Shown here in pieces: positions 46,223 through 55,316 of a DNA stretch of 64,000 nt (position 1 is its first letter; each line of letters begins with the position of its first letter). The notes beneath the pieces were generated by a model. It searched no databases. It was not told the DNA's origin and saw nothing but the letters and a program-made list of their open reading frames with translations. The position numbers and the translations under genes are program-made. The DNA is taken from NCBI GenBank assembly GCA_902591645.1, contig CACJBM010000004.1, positions 17,247 through 81,246 of the forward strand, read 5' to 3'. This DNA comes from an uncultured Verrucomicrobiota bacterium. Its GTDB lineage: Bacteria; Verrucomicrobiota; Verrucomicrobiae; Verrucomicrobiales; DEV007.

Positions 46223-48618
46223 TAAATCCACGGATCTTTATAGTTTTATTTTGGTTGCCGATTTCAGCGCAATCTGCTGATCGAATTCCCGTAATTCAAA
46301 ACTTTTTAGAGACCTATTGCCTGCAATGTCATGGCCCGGATAAACAGAAGGGTGACCGTCGTTTTGACGAGTTGACGGGGGATTTCTCTAAGTTGTCTGA
46401 AGCGGAGTCTTTTCAGGAAATCCTGGACCAGTTGAACCTCGCTGAAATGCCTCCTGAAGGAAAGAAGCAACCTGAACCTGATGAACTGAAACGGGTAGTT
46501 TCTCAGCTCACTAAATCTTTAATAAGTGCGCGTGAAATGGCTTATGAAAATTCAGGAAAGAGAGTATTGCGCCGTTTGAATCGGGTAGAATATCGGAACA
46601 CGGTCCGGGATCTTTTTGACCTGAAGATGCTCGACTTTGATCCGACTATCACTTTTCCACCTGACGATTCATTGAGTGGCTTTGATAACGTGGGCGAAGG
46701 TCTCGTGACTTCTGGGCATCTGCTCCAAAATTATTTGGAAGCGGCGCGTTTAGTCGCGGATAAAGCAGTTCGTCCAGGCCCTAGACCGGAGATGATAAGT
46801 TATCATAAGTCTGATGATAAACGATCAGGTAAATCTGATAAGGATGCACGGAAGGAGGCTGGCCGGTTATTCATCAAGTTCCGCCAACCTCTGGGACTGA
46901 CTCTGTTAGATAAAAAAAGGGGCGTCCCGGCCGCGGGTGAATATCTGATAAATTTTTCGGCGCGGGCAATTCGTAGAAAATCTCGTTACAAGGATGAAGA
47001 CCTTAGGTACAACTCAAATGAACCGATGCGCCTTTCTATTTCCATCGATTCTCGCGAGTTAGGTGCTACTGCTCACAGGATCATCGGTGAATACGAAATT
47101 CCTGATGACCGGACCGTGGAAATTAAGCATCGGGTATGGCTTGAGAAAGGCTTTACTTTTCACGTGCATTGGGCAAATGGCCCTAATGGATCTTTTAAAC
47201 GGATCCTGCGTAAAGTCCTTCCCAAGTACAATAAAGATGCTCTTTACCCGGCACGGAACCCTCCTGAAATGTATATTGGATCTGGCCCTGAACTTCATAT
47301 CTACTCGCTTGGAATTGAAGGCCCTTTTTATGAAGAGTGGCCACTGCCTGGTTTTGATAGGTATTTTCCGGACTCACCGGCAAAGCCTGGAGTAAAATAT
47401 TTGCGCTCTAGCCTTACGCGTTTAGCTGCTGCAGCCTTTCGTCATCCAGTCAATGCGGATGAACTGGCTCCTTATTTGAATCTAGCAGAGAAATACTTGG
47501 CTGATAAAAAGGATTTCTGGGAAGCTGCTCGTTATGGTGTACGGGCAATTCTCACCTCACCCCGTTTTTTGTACCTTACGGAATATGCTTCTGAGAAAGG
47601 TGAGGACAGACTGGACGCATATGAACTTGCCACACGTTTATCCTATTTCCTATGGAGTTCCATGCCAGATAAGAAGCTGCGGGCCGCAGCCGATTCCGGT
47701 AAACTTAGAACCTCTGCAGGATTGCGAGCGGAAGTTGAGAGAATGCTCAATGATAACCGAGCCAAGGCCCTGACTGAAAATTTTGTGGGTCAGTGGCTAC
47801 ATTTACGCAAGTTAGGCGAAATGCCACCTGATCCTGAAAAGAATCGAGCTTATTACGCTGATGACCTTGAGAACGCGATGCGTGAGGAAACTTACCGCTA
47901 CTTTGATCATGTTCTTACTAATAATCGTAGCATCCTAGAATTTGTGAATTCAGACTACACATTCCTCAATGCGCCTTTGGCTCAGCATTATAATATTTCT
48001 AACGTGAGGAATGAAGGGTTCAGGAAGGTTCTCTTACAGTCTAGTGACCAGCGAGGTGGTCTTCTCGGACATGGTAGCGTGCTTACCGTGACATCGAATG
48101 GTGTCGAAACTCAGCCAGTAGTACGTGGTGTTTGGATACTCGAGAATTTACTTGGGACTCCACCCAATCCGCCACCGCCTGACGTTGATCCGATCGAACC
48201 GGACACGCGTGGCATTACTACTATCCGCGAGCAAATGGAAAAGCATCGTAATAATGCCACTTGCTTTGAATGTCATCGCAAAATTGATCCGCTCGGTTTG
48301 TCTATGGAGAATTATGATTTCCTGGGCCGCTGGCGTGACCGTTACTCTAAGCGTATGCCCATTGATGCTTCTGGAAAAATGCCAGATGGCACAGCTGTCA
48401 CTGGTCCAAGCGGTATCCGTGAATACCTCCTTTCAAGGCCCGAGCAGTTCACTCGTTGTTTGACAGAAAAACTTTTCGTGTATGCTCTGGGTAGACGAAT
48501 CAGTTTTACTGATCGAGACGATATCGATCGTATAGTCTCAACCATATCTAAGCGTAAATACGGTTTACGCGATTTGATTCAGCAAATCGTAGCTAGTAAG
48601 CCGTTCCATTCTAAATGA
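46219..48618 (+). CDS. Exported cytochrome-like protein, DUF1587-1595-1592-1588-1585 (pair 4)
   Basis: A 799-residue protein with a signal peptide. It has CLQCH in YCLQCHGPDKQKGDRRFD, DUF1587 (VLRRLNRVEYRNTVRDLFDL), a central beta region, DUF1595 (AAAFRHPVNADELAPYL), DUF1592 (ATRLSYFLWSSMPDKKL), DUF1588 with CFECHRKIDPLGLSMENYDF and DUF1585 (TRCLTEKLFVYALGRRI). Two c-type heme sites are expected. It starts within the stop of the DUF1552 gene and its own stop overlaps the next sulfatase start at 48615 by four bases. The function is unknown. Confidence 0.9.
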   Translation: MINPRIFIVLFWLPISAQSADRIPVIQNFLETYCLQCHGPDKQKGDRRFDELTGDFSKLSEAESFQEILDQLNLAEMPPEGKKQPEPDELKRVVSQLTKSLISAREMAYENSGKRVLRRLNRVEYRNTVRDLFDLKMLDFDPTITFPPDDSLSGFDNVGEGLVTSGHLLQNYLEAARLVADKAVRPGPRPEMISYHKSDDKRSGKSDKDARKEAGRLFIKFRQPLGLTLLDKKRGVPAAGEYLINFSARAIRRKSRYKDEDLRYNSNEPMRLSISIDSRELGATAHRIIGEYEIPDDRTVEIKHRVWLEKGFTFHVHWANGPNGSFKRILRKVLPKYNKDALYPARNPPEMYIGSGPELHIYSLGIEGPFYEEWPLPGFDRYFPDSPAKPGVKYLRSSLTRLAAAAFRHPVNADELAPYLNLAEKYLADKKDFWEAARYGVRAILTSPRFLYLTEYASEKGEDRLDAYELATRLSYFLWSSMPDKKLRAAADSGKLRTSAGLRAEVERMLNDNRAKALTENFVGQWLHLRKLGEMPPDPEKNRAYYADDLENAMREETYRYFDHVLTNNRSILEFVNSDYTFLNAPLAQHYNISNVRNEGFRKVLLQSSDQRGGLLGHGSVLTVTSNGVETQPVVRGVWILENLLGTPPNPPPPDVDPIEPDTRGITTIREQMEKHRNNATCFECHRKIDPLGLSMENYDFLGRWRDRYSKRMPIDASGKMPDGTAVTGPSGIREYLLSRPEQFTRCLTEKLFVYALGRRISFTDRDDIDRIVSTISKRKYGLRDLIQQIVASKPFHSK

Positions 48619-49913
48619 AGAAACTGCTCATTTTATTGTGGATGTCCGTCACTGTTCATGCAGTGGATCGGCCTAATATCATTTTAATAATGGTTGATGA
48701 TATGGGCCGGGACTGGGTCAGTTCTTATGGAGCTGAGCATTCTACCCCAAACATTGACAAGCTAGCTGAGCAGGGAGTTCTTTACCAGACTGCCTGGTCT
48801 CTGCCTATCTGTACGCCGACCCGCGTGACTCTGCTGACTGGCCAATACCCATGTAATCATGGATGGGTTCAACATTATGACGTGCCTCGATGGGGAGGGG
48901 CCGGATTAGAATCAAAAAAGTTTACGACTTTTGCTAGGACATTGCGTGGTTCGGGTTATGCCACTGCCATTGGTGGAAAATGGCAGATTAATCATTTAGG
49001 AAAGGATCCTGATGCTTTAGATAGGCATGGATTTGATGAGCATTGTGTCTGGCCTGGAGTAGAAGAAGGTGAACCCGAGACTGAGGAGCGTTTTTGGAAT
49101 GGTCTTTTGATTACTAATGGTAAACGGGCCAAGGTTCCCTACGGGCCGGACACAATTAATCAATTTCTGATTGATTACATTAAGCGCCACAAGAATGATC
49201 CTTTCTTGATTTATTATCCTATGCTTTTGACGCATGGCCCGCATACGATCACTCCAATGAATGAGGCAAATCCACCCGAAGGAAAGTTGGCTATGTACGC
49301 AGGTAACGTGACCTATATGGATCATCTGGTCGGTAAAATTGTAAGGGCCCTTGACGAGCTTGGGTTGAAGGAACGCACCATGATCCTTTTTACCGGTGAT
49401 AACGGATCAGCTGCATCAGGGAATCTCAATGGTCAGCCATATCCCAAAGGCAAAGGGCGTGAAGCTGATTGGGGCGTGCACGTTCCTTTTATTGTTCGAG
49501 CACCATTTTTGAATAAGGGTGGAATTGTATCGCGTGACCTAATTGATTTCACTGATATTTATCCTACCTTATTAGAATTGGCTGGGACTAGTCCTCCAAA
49601 GAAATTGAAACTGGATGGGAAATCTTTTATTCCAAGTTTACGAGGAAGTGAAGATCCATTTGATAAGCGTAGTTGGATCTATTCTCAGATCGGTAATTTC
49701 AGAATGATTCGTGATTGGCATCACTTAGTTGATAATAAGGGCGCATTCCATGATCTGAATAAGGATCCATTGCAGCAAAATAAAGTAAGCCCCTTGGATA
49801 AAATAGCACCGGGTCGTCGCCAACGTTTGCAGATGATTCTTGATCGATTTCCAGAAAATGCACCGGCTCCATTTCCAGAATTTAAGACCAAGCATCCAGG
49901 ACTTAATAAATGA
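48615..49913 (+). CDS. Secreted sulfatase
   Basis: A 432-residue type I sulfatase with a signal peptide. IMVDDMGRDWVSSYG has the Asp pair, the formylglycine site is C66-T-P-T-R followed by VTLLTG, GGKWQI is the Lys motif and FTGDNGSAAS the second metal site. It is coupled to the upstream cytochrome by an ATGA overlap and lies seven bases before the next sulfatase. The CTPTR version is typical of S1 sulfatases of Planctomycetota and Verrucomicrobiota. The substrate is not predictable. Confidence 0.9.
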   Translation: MKKLLILLWMSVTVHAVDRPNIILIMVDDMGRDWVSSYGAEHSTPNIDKLAEQGVLYQTAWSLPICTPTRVTLLTGQYPCNHGWVQHYDVPRWGGAGLESKKFTTFARTLRGSGYATAIGGKWQINHLGKDPDALDRHGFDEHCVWPGVEEGEPETEERFWNGLLITNGKRAKVPYGPDTINQFLIDYIKRHKNDPFLIYYPMLLTHGPHTITPMNEANPPEGKLAMYAGNVTYMDHLVGKIVRALDELGLKERTMILFTGDNGSAASGNLNGQPYPKGKGREADWGVHVPFIVRAPFLNKGGIVSRDLIDFTDIYPTLLELAGTSPPKKLKLDGKSFIPSLRGSEDPFDKRSWIYSQIGNFRMIRDWHHLVDNKGAFHDLNKDPLQQNKVSPLDKIAPGRRQRLQMILDRFPENAPAPFPEFKTKHPGLNK

Positions 49914-49920
49914 TTAAACT

Positions 49921-51498
49921 ATGAAGACTATCACAATCCTTATTTTAACTTTGCTGATTCCTGCAGCTTCATTTGAGATCTGTAAGGCAGCCAGCAAGCG
50001 ACCCAATATTCTTTTCATTATTGCTGATGACCAGTCACCCTTTGACTTCAAGTTTTACAATACTCGTAGCGTCATGAATGCACCGGTGCTGGAGAAAATG
50101 GCTTCAGAAGGCATGGTAATTGATGGGGCCTACCAAATGGGTTCCTGGGTCGGAGGCGTTTGCACGGCATCGCGGCATATGATTATGACTGGCCGTACAC
50201 TCTGGCATGTTCCCGACAAGTCTGGACGAATCATGAATCCACACGTCAATAATTCAAAGATGGTTCCACCAAATTTGATTAAGTACACGTTGCCTGCTGT
50301 TTTTAATAAGGCTGGATATGACACGATGCGGACTTGCAAGAATGGAAACAGTTACGAGGCTGCCAATAAGCTCTTTGAGGTTCGTCGCGATGGGACGCGC
50401 CGTGGAGGGACTGACGAAGGAGGCAGTGCCTGGCACGCTGAGCAGGTTTTAGACTACCTCGATGATCGTGAGTCTACAAAGGACACTGACCCTTTTTTTA
50501 TCTATTTCGGTTTTTCCCATCCTCATGATGTGAGGGATGGTAAGCCTGAGCTTTTAGCTAAATATGGTGCAGTTAATCATAATAATAAGGAAGCTTTTCC
50601 TACTGCCAACGCAAAGCAGCCTCCGTTACCGGTTAATTATTTACCGAAACATCCTTTCGATAATAGTCATATGAATGTTCGTGATGAGGTAGCAGTGAAG
50701 GGGGTTTGGGGACGACGCGATGAGCTCACTATACGTAATGAGATTGGCCGGCAATTTGCGTGCAGTGAAAATATTGATATACAGATTGGTCGAGTCCTCA
50801 AGAAGCTTGAGGCGATGGGTGAAATAGATAACACTTACATTATCTATACTGCGGACCATGGAATGGCCATTGGTAGACACGGTTTGCAGGGCAAGCAAAA
50901 CTTATACGATCATACTTGGCGCATTCCTTTTATTGTGAAAGGGCCTGGAGTTAAGGCTGGCGCACGAGCCAAGGGGAATATCTTTTTACTCGATGTCTTG
51001 AGTACAGCCTGTGACTTGGCAGGGATCAAGGCCCCAGCAACTTCTGAGGGTATAAGCTTTAAACCAGTAATTGAGGGTAAGAAGAGCGCAGTCCGTGATA
51101 CCCTTTACGGAGTCTATTGTGGTGGAGGTAGGCCAGGTTCCCGTTGTGTTAAAAAAGGGGATTGGAAACTAATCAAATACGAAGTTGAAAAGACAGGAAT
51201 GAAGCATACGCAACTCTTTAATTTAAAGGATAACCCACAAGAATTCATGAAAGAACATCATGTTTCGGCGGTCATGGCTTTGACCGGTGCTAAGCCTGGC
51301 CCTGAACAGATCAATCTTGCTTCTCATCCGAAGTACTCAAATAAGCTCAAGGAAATGGAATCTGTACTCCTCTCTGAGATGCGTCGGCATGATGATCCTT
51401 ACCGGTTCTGGAACCAACCTGATGATGGGTTACCTGTCCCGACCTTTCGGGAAAGGGTCAAGAATAAGCGGCAGAATAGGCCTAAAAAAAATAAGTGA
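49921..51498 (+). CDS. Secreted sulfatase
   Basis: A 525-residue type I sulfatase with a signal peptide. IIADDQSPFDFKFY carries the Asp pair and the formylglycine site is C81-T-A-S-R followed by HMIMTG. YTADHGMAIGRHGLQGKQNLYDH is the second metal and substrate region, and GDWKLIKYE marks the C-terminal subdomain. Position 3 of CxPxR is Ala. It ends in a basic tail (KNKRQNRPKKNK). Its TGA overlaps the GTG of the fucosidase-like gene, a coupled arrangement suggesting the two act on the same polymer. Confidence 0.9.
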   Translation: MKTITILILTLLIPAASFEICKAASKRPNILFIIADDQSPFDFKFYNTRSVMNAPVLEKMASEGMVIDGAYQMGSWVGGVCTASRHMIMTGRTLWHVPDKSGRIMNPHVNNSKMVPPNLIKYTLPAVFNKAGYDTMRTCKNGNSYEAANKLFEVRRDGTRRGGTDEGGSAWHAEQVLDYLDDRESTKDTDPFFIYFGFSHPHDVRDGKPELLAKYGAVNHNNKEAFPTANAKQPPLPVNYLPKHPFDNSHMNVRDEVAVKGVWGRRDELTIRNEIGRQFACSENIDIQIGRVLKKLEAMGEIDNTYIIYTADHGMAIGRHGLQGKQNLYDHTWRIPFIVKGPGVKAGARAKGNIFLLDVLSTACDLAGIKAPATSEGISFKPVIEGKKSAVRDTLYGVYCGGGRPGSRCVKKGDWKLIKYEVEKTGMKHTQLFNLKDNPQEFMKEHHVSAVMALTGAKPGPEQINLASHPKYSNKLKEMESVLLSEMRRHDDPYRFWNQPDDGLPVPTFRERVKNKRQNRPKKNK

Positions 51499-52637
51499 AA
51501 ATAGTGGTTCCATGTTTAAAGGTTTTGGTGGCAGTGCTTTTGGGGCACGCGCTCAATGAAAGGGCCATTTCTAAAGAGCGTTGGTTACAAGAGAGCGGGT
51601 ATGGATTGATGTTTCATTATGAAGCTTTCAAGAGCCATACCCCCGAATCATATAATAGAGCCATTGATTCGTTTAACGTTAATCATTTTGTCGAATCTGT
51701 TCAAAGTACCAAGGCCGGTCATATTATTTTTGTGATTGGTCAACATTGGGGAAAATACTGTGCACCAAATAGTGCTTATGAGAAATTCTTGGGAGTTGAT
51801 ACTGGAGAATGGACATCCAATCGTGATCTCATAATGGAGATTGGAAAGGGATTAGCTGAAAAGGAAATTAGATTAATCATCTATATGACTGCCCGTGCAC
51901 CCATGAGGCATTATAAAATCATCAAGGCCCTAGGCGATACGTTACCAAGTATCAATGGCAAGCCTGCTGGTAATAAGATCGACCCAATGTCTCACCCCAA
52001 AAAAGTTAAAGGATTTAGACGCAGCGAGAATCAGGCTCCGAATCCAATTTTTTTAAAGAACTGGGGTGAAGTGTGTGGAGAATGGTCTCGGCGCTATGGT
52101 AAATTGATCTCAGGTTGGTGGTTTGATGGTTATAAGATGGAGATGAAGGATTCATATGAGAGCTTAAAAAAAGAGGCACACAATATTGATACTTGGATTG
52201 ATGCAGTGCGTTCAGGAAATCCAGAAGCGGAACTGGCATTTAACGCAGGAGCGCACCCCATTCTTTCCCTATGTACAAGAGGAAAGTTGTGTCCTTATCA
52301 GACATTTACTTCGGGCGAGAACCACAATTTTAATGAACGTACTAAGAAAGGATTTGGCAAGCCTCTAACGCCTACGAACTTTCCCGCTCCTGATGGGGTT
52401 GTGTGGCACTTGTTGTTGCCTGCTGGTAAGGGCTGGGGAGCTGGCGATCAGTTGCGATTTAAGGTGCAAACACTCAAGGAGCGAATTGACGTTATTAATG
52501 CAGAAGGAGGGGCAATTACTTTTGACGTGCCCATTAGTTCTGATGGTAAAATTCCAGAAAAAATACTACAAGGGTTTCAGGAATTAGGCACATATAAGAG
52601 TCGACTCAATGACGGTGTGAAGTCATTCTTAGATTGA
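51495..52637 (+). CDS. Exported GH29-like alpha-L-fucosidase family protein
   Basis: A 380-residue protein starting at GTG 51495 inside the previous stop. A short hydrophobic leader (VVPCLKVLVAVLLGHAL) suggests export. Family features are YGLMFHYEAF, SFNVNHFVESV, IIFVIGQHWG, and WWFDGY, in which Asp211 is the probable nucleophile by analogy with GH29. Substitution of parts of the canonical HxxH substrate pocket is visible, so it may be a divergent member. Removal of fucose or another 6-deoxysugar is likely but not certain. It lies between sulfatases and a propeller glycosidase-like protein. Confidence 0.75.
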   Translation: MKIVVPCLKVLVAVLLGHALNERAISKERWLQESGYGLMFHYEAFKSHTPESYNRAIDSFNVNHFVESVQSTKAGHIIFVIGQHWGKYCAPNSAYEKFLGVDTGEWTSNRDLIMEIGKGLAEKEIRLIIYMTARAPMRHYKIIKALGDTLPSINGKPAGNKIDPMSHPKKVKGFRRSENQAPNPIFLKNWGEVCGEWSRRYGKLISGWWFDGYKMEMKDSYESLKKEAHNIDTWIDAVRSGNPEAELAFNAGAHPILSLCTRGKLCPYQTFTSGENHNFNERTKKGFGKPLTPTNFPAPDGVVWHLLLPAGKGWGAGDQLRFKVQTLKERIDVINAEGGAITFDVPISSDGKIPEKILQGFQELGTYKSRLNDGVKSFLD

Positions 52638-52675
52638 ATGTTTGTCTTGGGAAGCTGCAAGATTAAAGAACGAAG

Positions 52676-54082
52676 ATGAGAGGATTTCATATAACTAAAA
52701 AGTATTATTTAGTTATTGTATTATTGGTGGCTGGTCCCTGGGCATCCGTTGCCGTTGAAGTGGAATTGGGATTACGCAAGCAACTCTTTGTGGATGATTG
52801 GGTGGTTGCGGAAAAGAGTGAAGTGGTTCGCGAGCTTGGTCAGGTGACAAAGCAGAACGGGGGCGAACCAATTTTTGAGGGATTCTTTTACGGTACTGTT
52901 TTACATGATGAGGGAAAATTTAAGATGTGGTATCGCGGTAACCCGTACGGTTACGCGGAGTCTATTGATGGAATTCATTTTAAGAAAATTTCCTTACTTA
53001 AGGGGCTGGATCCAGCTCATCATAATACCGCTTCTTTTTATATCGATCCGAATGAGACTGATCCCGATCACCGATATAAGATCTGTTATGCGTATCTTCG
53101 CCCACACGCGGCAGCGCTGGGCTATTCGGCAGATGGTATTAACTGGAAGGCTTACAATGGAGGCAAGCCCGTCACTCACCGAGCCGCTGACACTTACAAT
53201 CAGGTGTTATGGGATAGTGAGGAGAAGGTGTACCGGATGTTTACTCGGACTGATTATCGTCGACCCGCGAGTGGACTCGAGGTCCGCGGCACGCGTGACA
53301 TGATTAATCCGGACATTAAGGCAGATCCAAAAAATTGGCGTATCGTGCGTGAATGGAAATTTGGTAAGGGAGCTGAGGATGAGATTTATCGTCGGCAAAT
53401 TTATGCTCTAACGGACTGGATTCATGAAGGAGTGCACTTTGCGCTGATGTCTGTTTATGAAAATATACCTAAGCCAGGAGAACCATACGATCGTAAGCCG
53501 GACCATCATAAGAGGCACGAGAATGACATCGTCAATTTTTATATAGGAACTACCCGTGGCAATGCGATGTGGGACCTTACCTGGGTCTATGCGGGTAAGC
53601 CTCTCATTCCACGTGGACCAGACGGTAGCTTTGACAAGGATATGATATTTCCTGCCTCGCAAATCGTCACGCATCTGGACCAACACTGGATATATTACAA
53701 TGGTTACCGTGAACGTCATGGTGTTGCAGATAGGGGCCCTCACAGCATTGGGTTGGCCACGTTGAAGCGTGACCGCTTCATTAGTTTATCTGCCAAGGGA
53801 GATCAACGCGGCTCGGTTCTAACGAAGCCATTCCGTCTCGAAGGTTCTCGGCTTCAGGTAAACGTTCGGGGCGAAGATGTTAGCGTCGATGTACTGGATG
53901 AAAATGGTAAAATAATTCCTGGGTTAACGTCGCGTTCCGGTAAAGTCGACTTGCTACGATGGGAACCGGAATGGGCCAAAGGAAATGATCTTAGTCAGTT
54001 CTTAGGCAAAACTGTTCGGCTCCGGTTCCATTTGCAGAATGCCAAGCTGTTCGCTTTTCAATTCCTTAAGTCAAAAAGATAA
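52676..54082 (+). CDS. Secreted five-bladed-propeller glycoside hydrolase-like protein
   Basis: A 468-residue protein with a signal peptide (YYLVIVLLVAGPWASVA). LRKQLFVDDWVV opens a propeller with repeated strands: FKMWYRGNPYGYAESIDGIHF, HRYKICYA, ALGYSADGINWKAY and VYRMFTRTDY. This 'S/A-x-DGI-x-W' pattern is seen in GH32/43/62-related exported proteins of this phylum. The C-terminal part (LRLRFHLQNAKLFAFQF) resembles a sandwich domain. A catalytic residue cannot be assigned. It is the last gene of the operon that begins at 39911, 38 bases after the fucosidase-like gene, and converges on the pair 5 operon. Confidence 0.7.
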   Translation: MRGFHITKKYYLVIVLLVAGPWASVAVEVELGLRKQLFVDDWVVAEKSEVVRELGQVTKQNGGEPIFEGFFYGTVLHDEGKFKMWYRGNPYGYAESIDGIHFKKISLLKGLDPAHHNTASFYIDPNETDPDHRYKICYAYLRPHAAALGYSADGINWKAYNGGKPVTHRAADTYNQVLWDSEEKVYRMFTRTDYRRPASGLEVRGTRDMINPDIKADPKNWRIVREWKFGKGAEDEIYRRQIYALTDWIHEGVHFALMSVYENIPKPGEPYDRKPDHHKRHENDIVNFYIGTTRGNAMWDLTWVYAGKPLIPRGPDGSFDKDMIFPASQIVTHLDQHWIYYNGYRERHGVADRGPHSIGLATLKRDRFISLSAKGDQRGSVLTKPFRLEGSRLQVNVRGEDVSVDVLDENGKIIPGLTSRSGKVDLLRWEPEWAKGNDLSQFLGKTVRLRFHLQNAKLFAFQFLKSKR

Positions 54083-54089
54083 AACTCAC

Positions 54090-55316
54090 TTAACTTTTTA
54101 ATAAGTTCATATCTTTCTCACTGCTTCCAAAATTACCAAAGTCCATATTGTGTTTATGGAGTAATTCCAGATACAGATTGCAAAGGGGAGTCGGTTTTTG
54201 CATTACCTTATGGGATTCATGCTGGTATCCTCCGCCGGCCACGATCATGGGCAAGTTGTTGCAGGTATGATTGGAGGAGTCGCCGAAATTGCTTCCCATG
54301 ACCACGGTTGTGTGGTCAAGAAGGGTTCCTTTCCCTTCCTTAATTTGATCGAGTTCAAAAAGAAAATTGTTGAAATGCTTCAGTGCATCAATTTCAATTT
54401 GGCTAAGTTTAGTGATCACGTCTTTTCTTCCTCCATGGTGCGAAAGAGTATGCCATGCTCCGGTCGCTCCTGGCACCTTGATAGCGCCGTAGATCCAATC
54501 CATCGAGAAAGTAATGACGCGAGTTGAATCAGTTTGGAAAGCTAATTTTGCCAGTTCGAATAGGTTTCTGACCTTGGTAGAGAACTCAAATTGCTTATCT
54601 TGGCTGAGGGTCTTTTCCACTTTTGGTTTCTTGGTTTCAAGCCAAAAATTTTCATGATGTAACCGGGTTTCAAGTTCTCCGATCACTGCTTTGTAATTGT
54701 CCAATTTACTAGGATTAGAACCTTGATTGCGGAGCTGTTGCAAGTCACGTCGAAGGCAATTTAGAATATTCTGGTCATTTTCGATCTGTTGCTTTTTTGA
54801 TCTCATATCTTCCTCTCCAAAGAGCATTTCAAAAATCTTTTCCTCATCATGCATTGGGGGAATGGCTGACCCGCGATCGTTCCAGGAACATCCCCACCCC
54901 CTATCATAGATACTAAAGTTCAGGAAAGGGAACCGGGTATCCTTACCCATTTCTTTGGCCAGTAATTGATCTAGCGAAGTTCCGTTCACAAAGTTAGATG
55001 ACTCCGGATTAGGAGTGCCTGTGAGGAAGGATTTTTCCGAGTCGTGATTGCTGGTTTCCATTCCTGGATGGAAGAAGTTTTGGAAAACTGTCATTTTTTC
55101 CTTCGTCTTCATGCCTTTCAGGTAATCTGAGGTTGAAAGGTCTTCTCTCTTTTTAGGAAAGAAGTACGGTCCATAAAAGCCCAGACTATTATTGATGAAA
55201 ATGATTCGTCTGGGTGAAGGTTTTTCTTTTCCTTTAGCACTCAGACTCAGTGAGTTCATAGCGAGCGGAAGGGCAGCTCCCACTTTCAAGAATTCTTTTC
55301 TGCTTATATTTCTCAT
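54090..55316 (-). CDS. DUF1552 family exported protein (pair 5)
   Basis: A 408-residue protein with an N-terminal leader (ISRKEFLKVGAALPLAM). It is the main DUF1552 subtype: RIIFINNSLGFYGPYFFPK, FFHPGMETSNHDSEKSFLTG, TLSHHGGRKDV and MGSNFGDSSNHTCNNLPMIVAGGGY. ATG 55316 overlaps the upstream cytochrome stop (55313-55315) by four bases in the ATGA pattern and is the right start; a longer frame to 55376 lies within the cytochrome. The leader has RK instead of RR, so Tat use is uncertain. The function is unknown. Confidence 0.87.
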   Translation of the reverse strand: MRNISRKEFLKVGAALPLAMNSLSLSAKGKEKPSPRRIIFINNSLGFYGPYFFPKKREDLSTSDYLKGMKTKEKMTVFQNFFHPGMETSNHDSEKSFLTGTPNPESSNFVNGTSLDQLLAKEMGKDTRFPFLNFSIYDRGWGCSWNDRGSAIPPMHDEEKIFEMLFGEEDMRSKKQQIENDQNILNCLRRDLQQLRNQGSNPSKLDNYKAVIGELETRLHHENFWLETKKPKVEKTLSQDKQFEFSTKVRNLFELAKLAFQTDSTRVITFSMDWIYGAIKVPGATGAWHTLSHHGGRKDVITKLSQIEIDALKHFNNFLFELDQIKEGKGTLLDHTTVVMGSNFGDSSNHTCNNLPMIVAGGGYQHESHKVMQKPTPLCNLYLELLHKHNMDFGNFGSSEKDMNLLKS

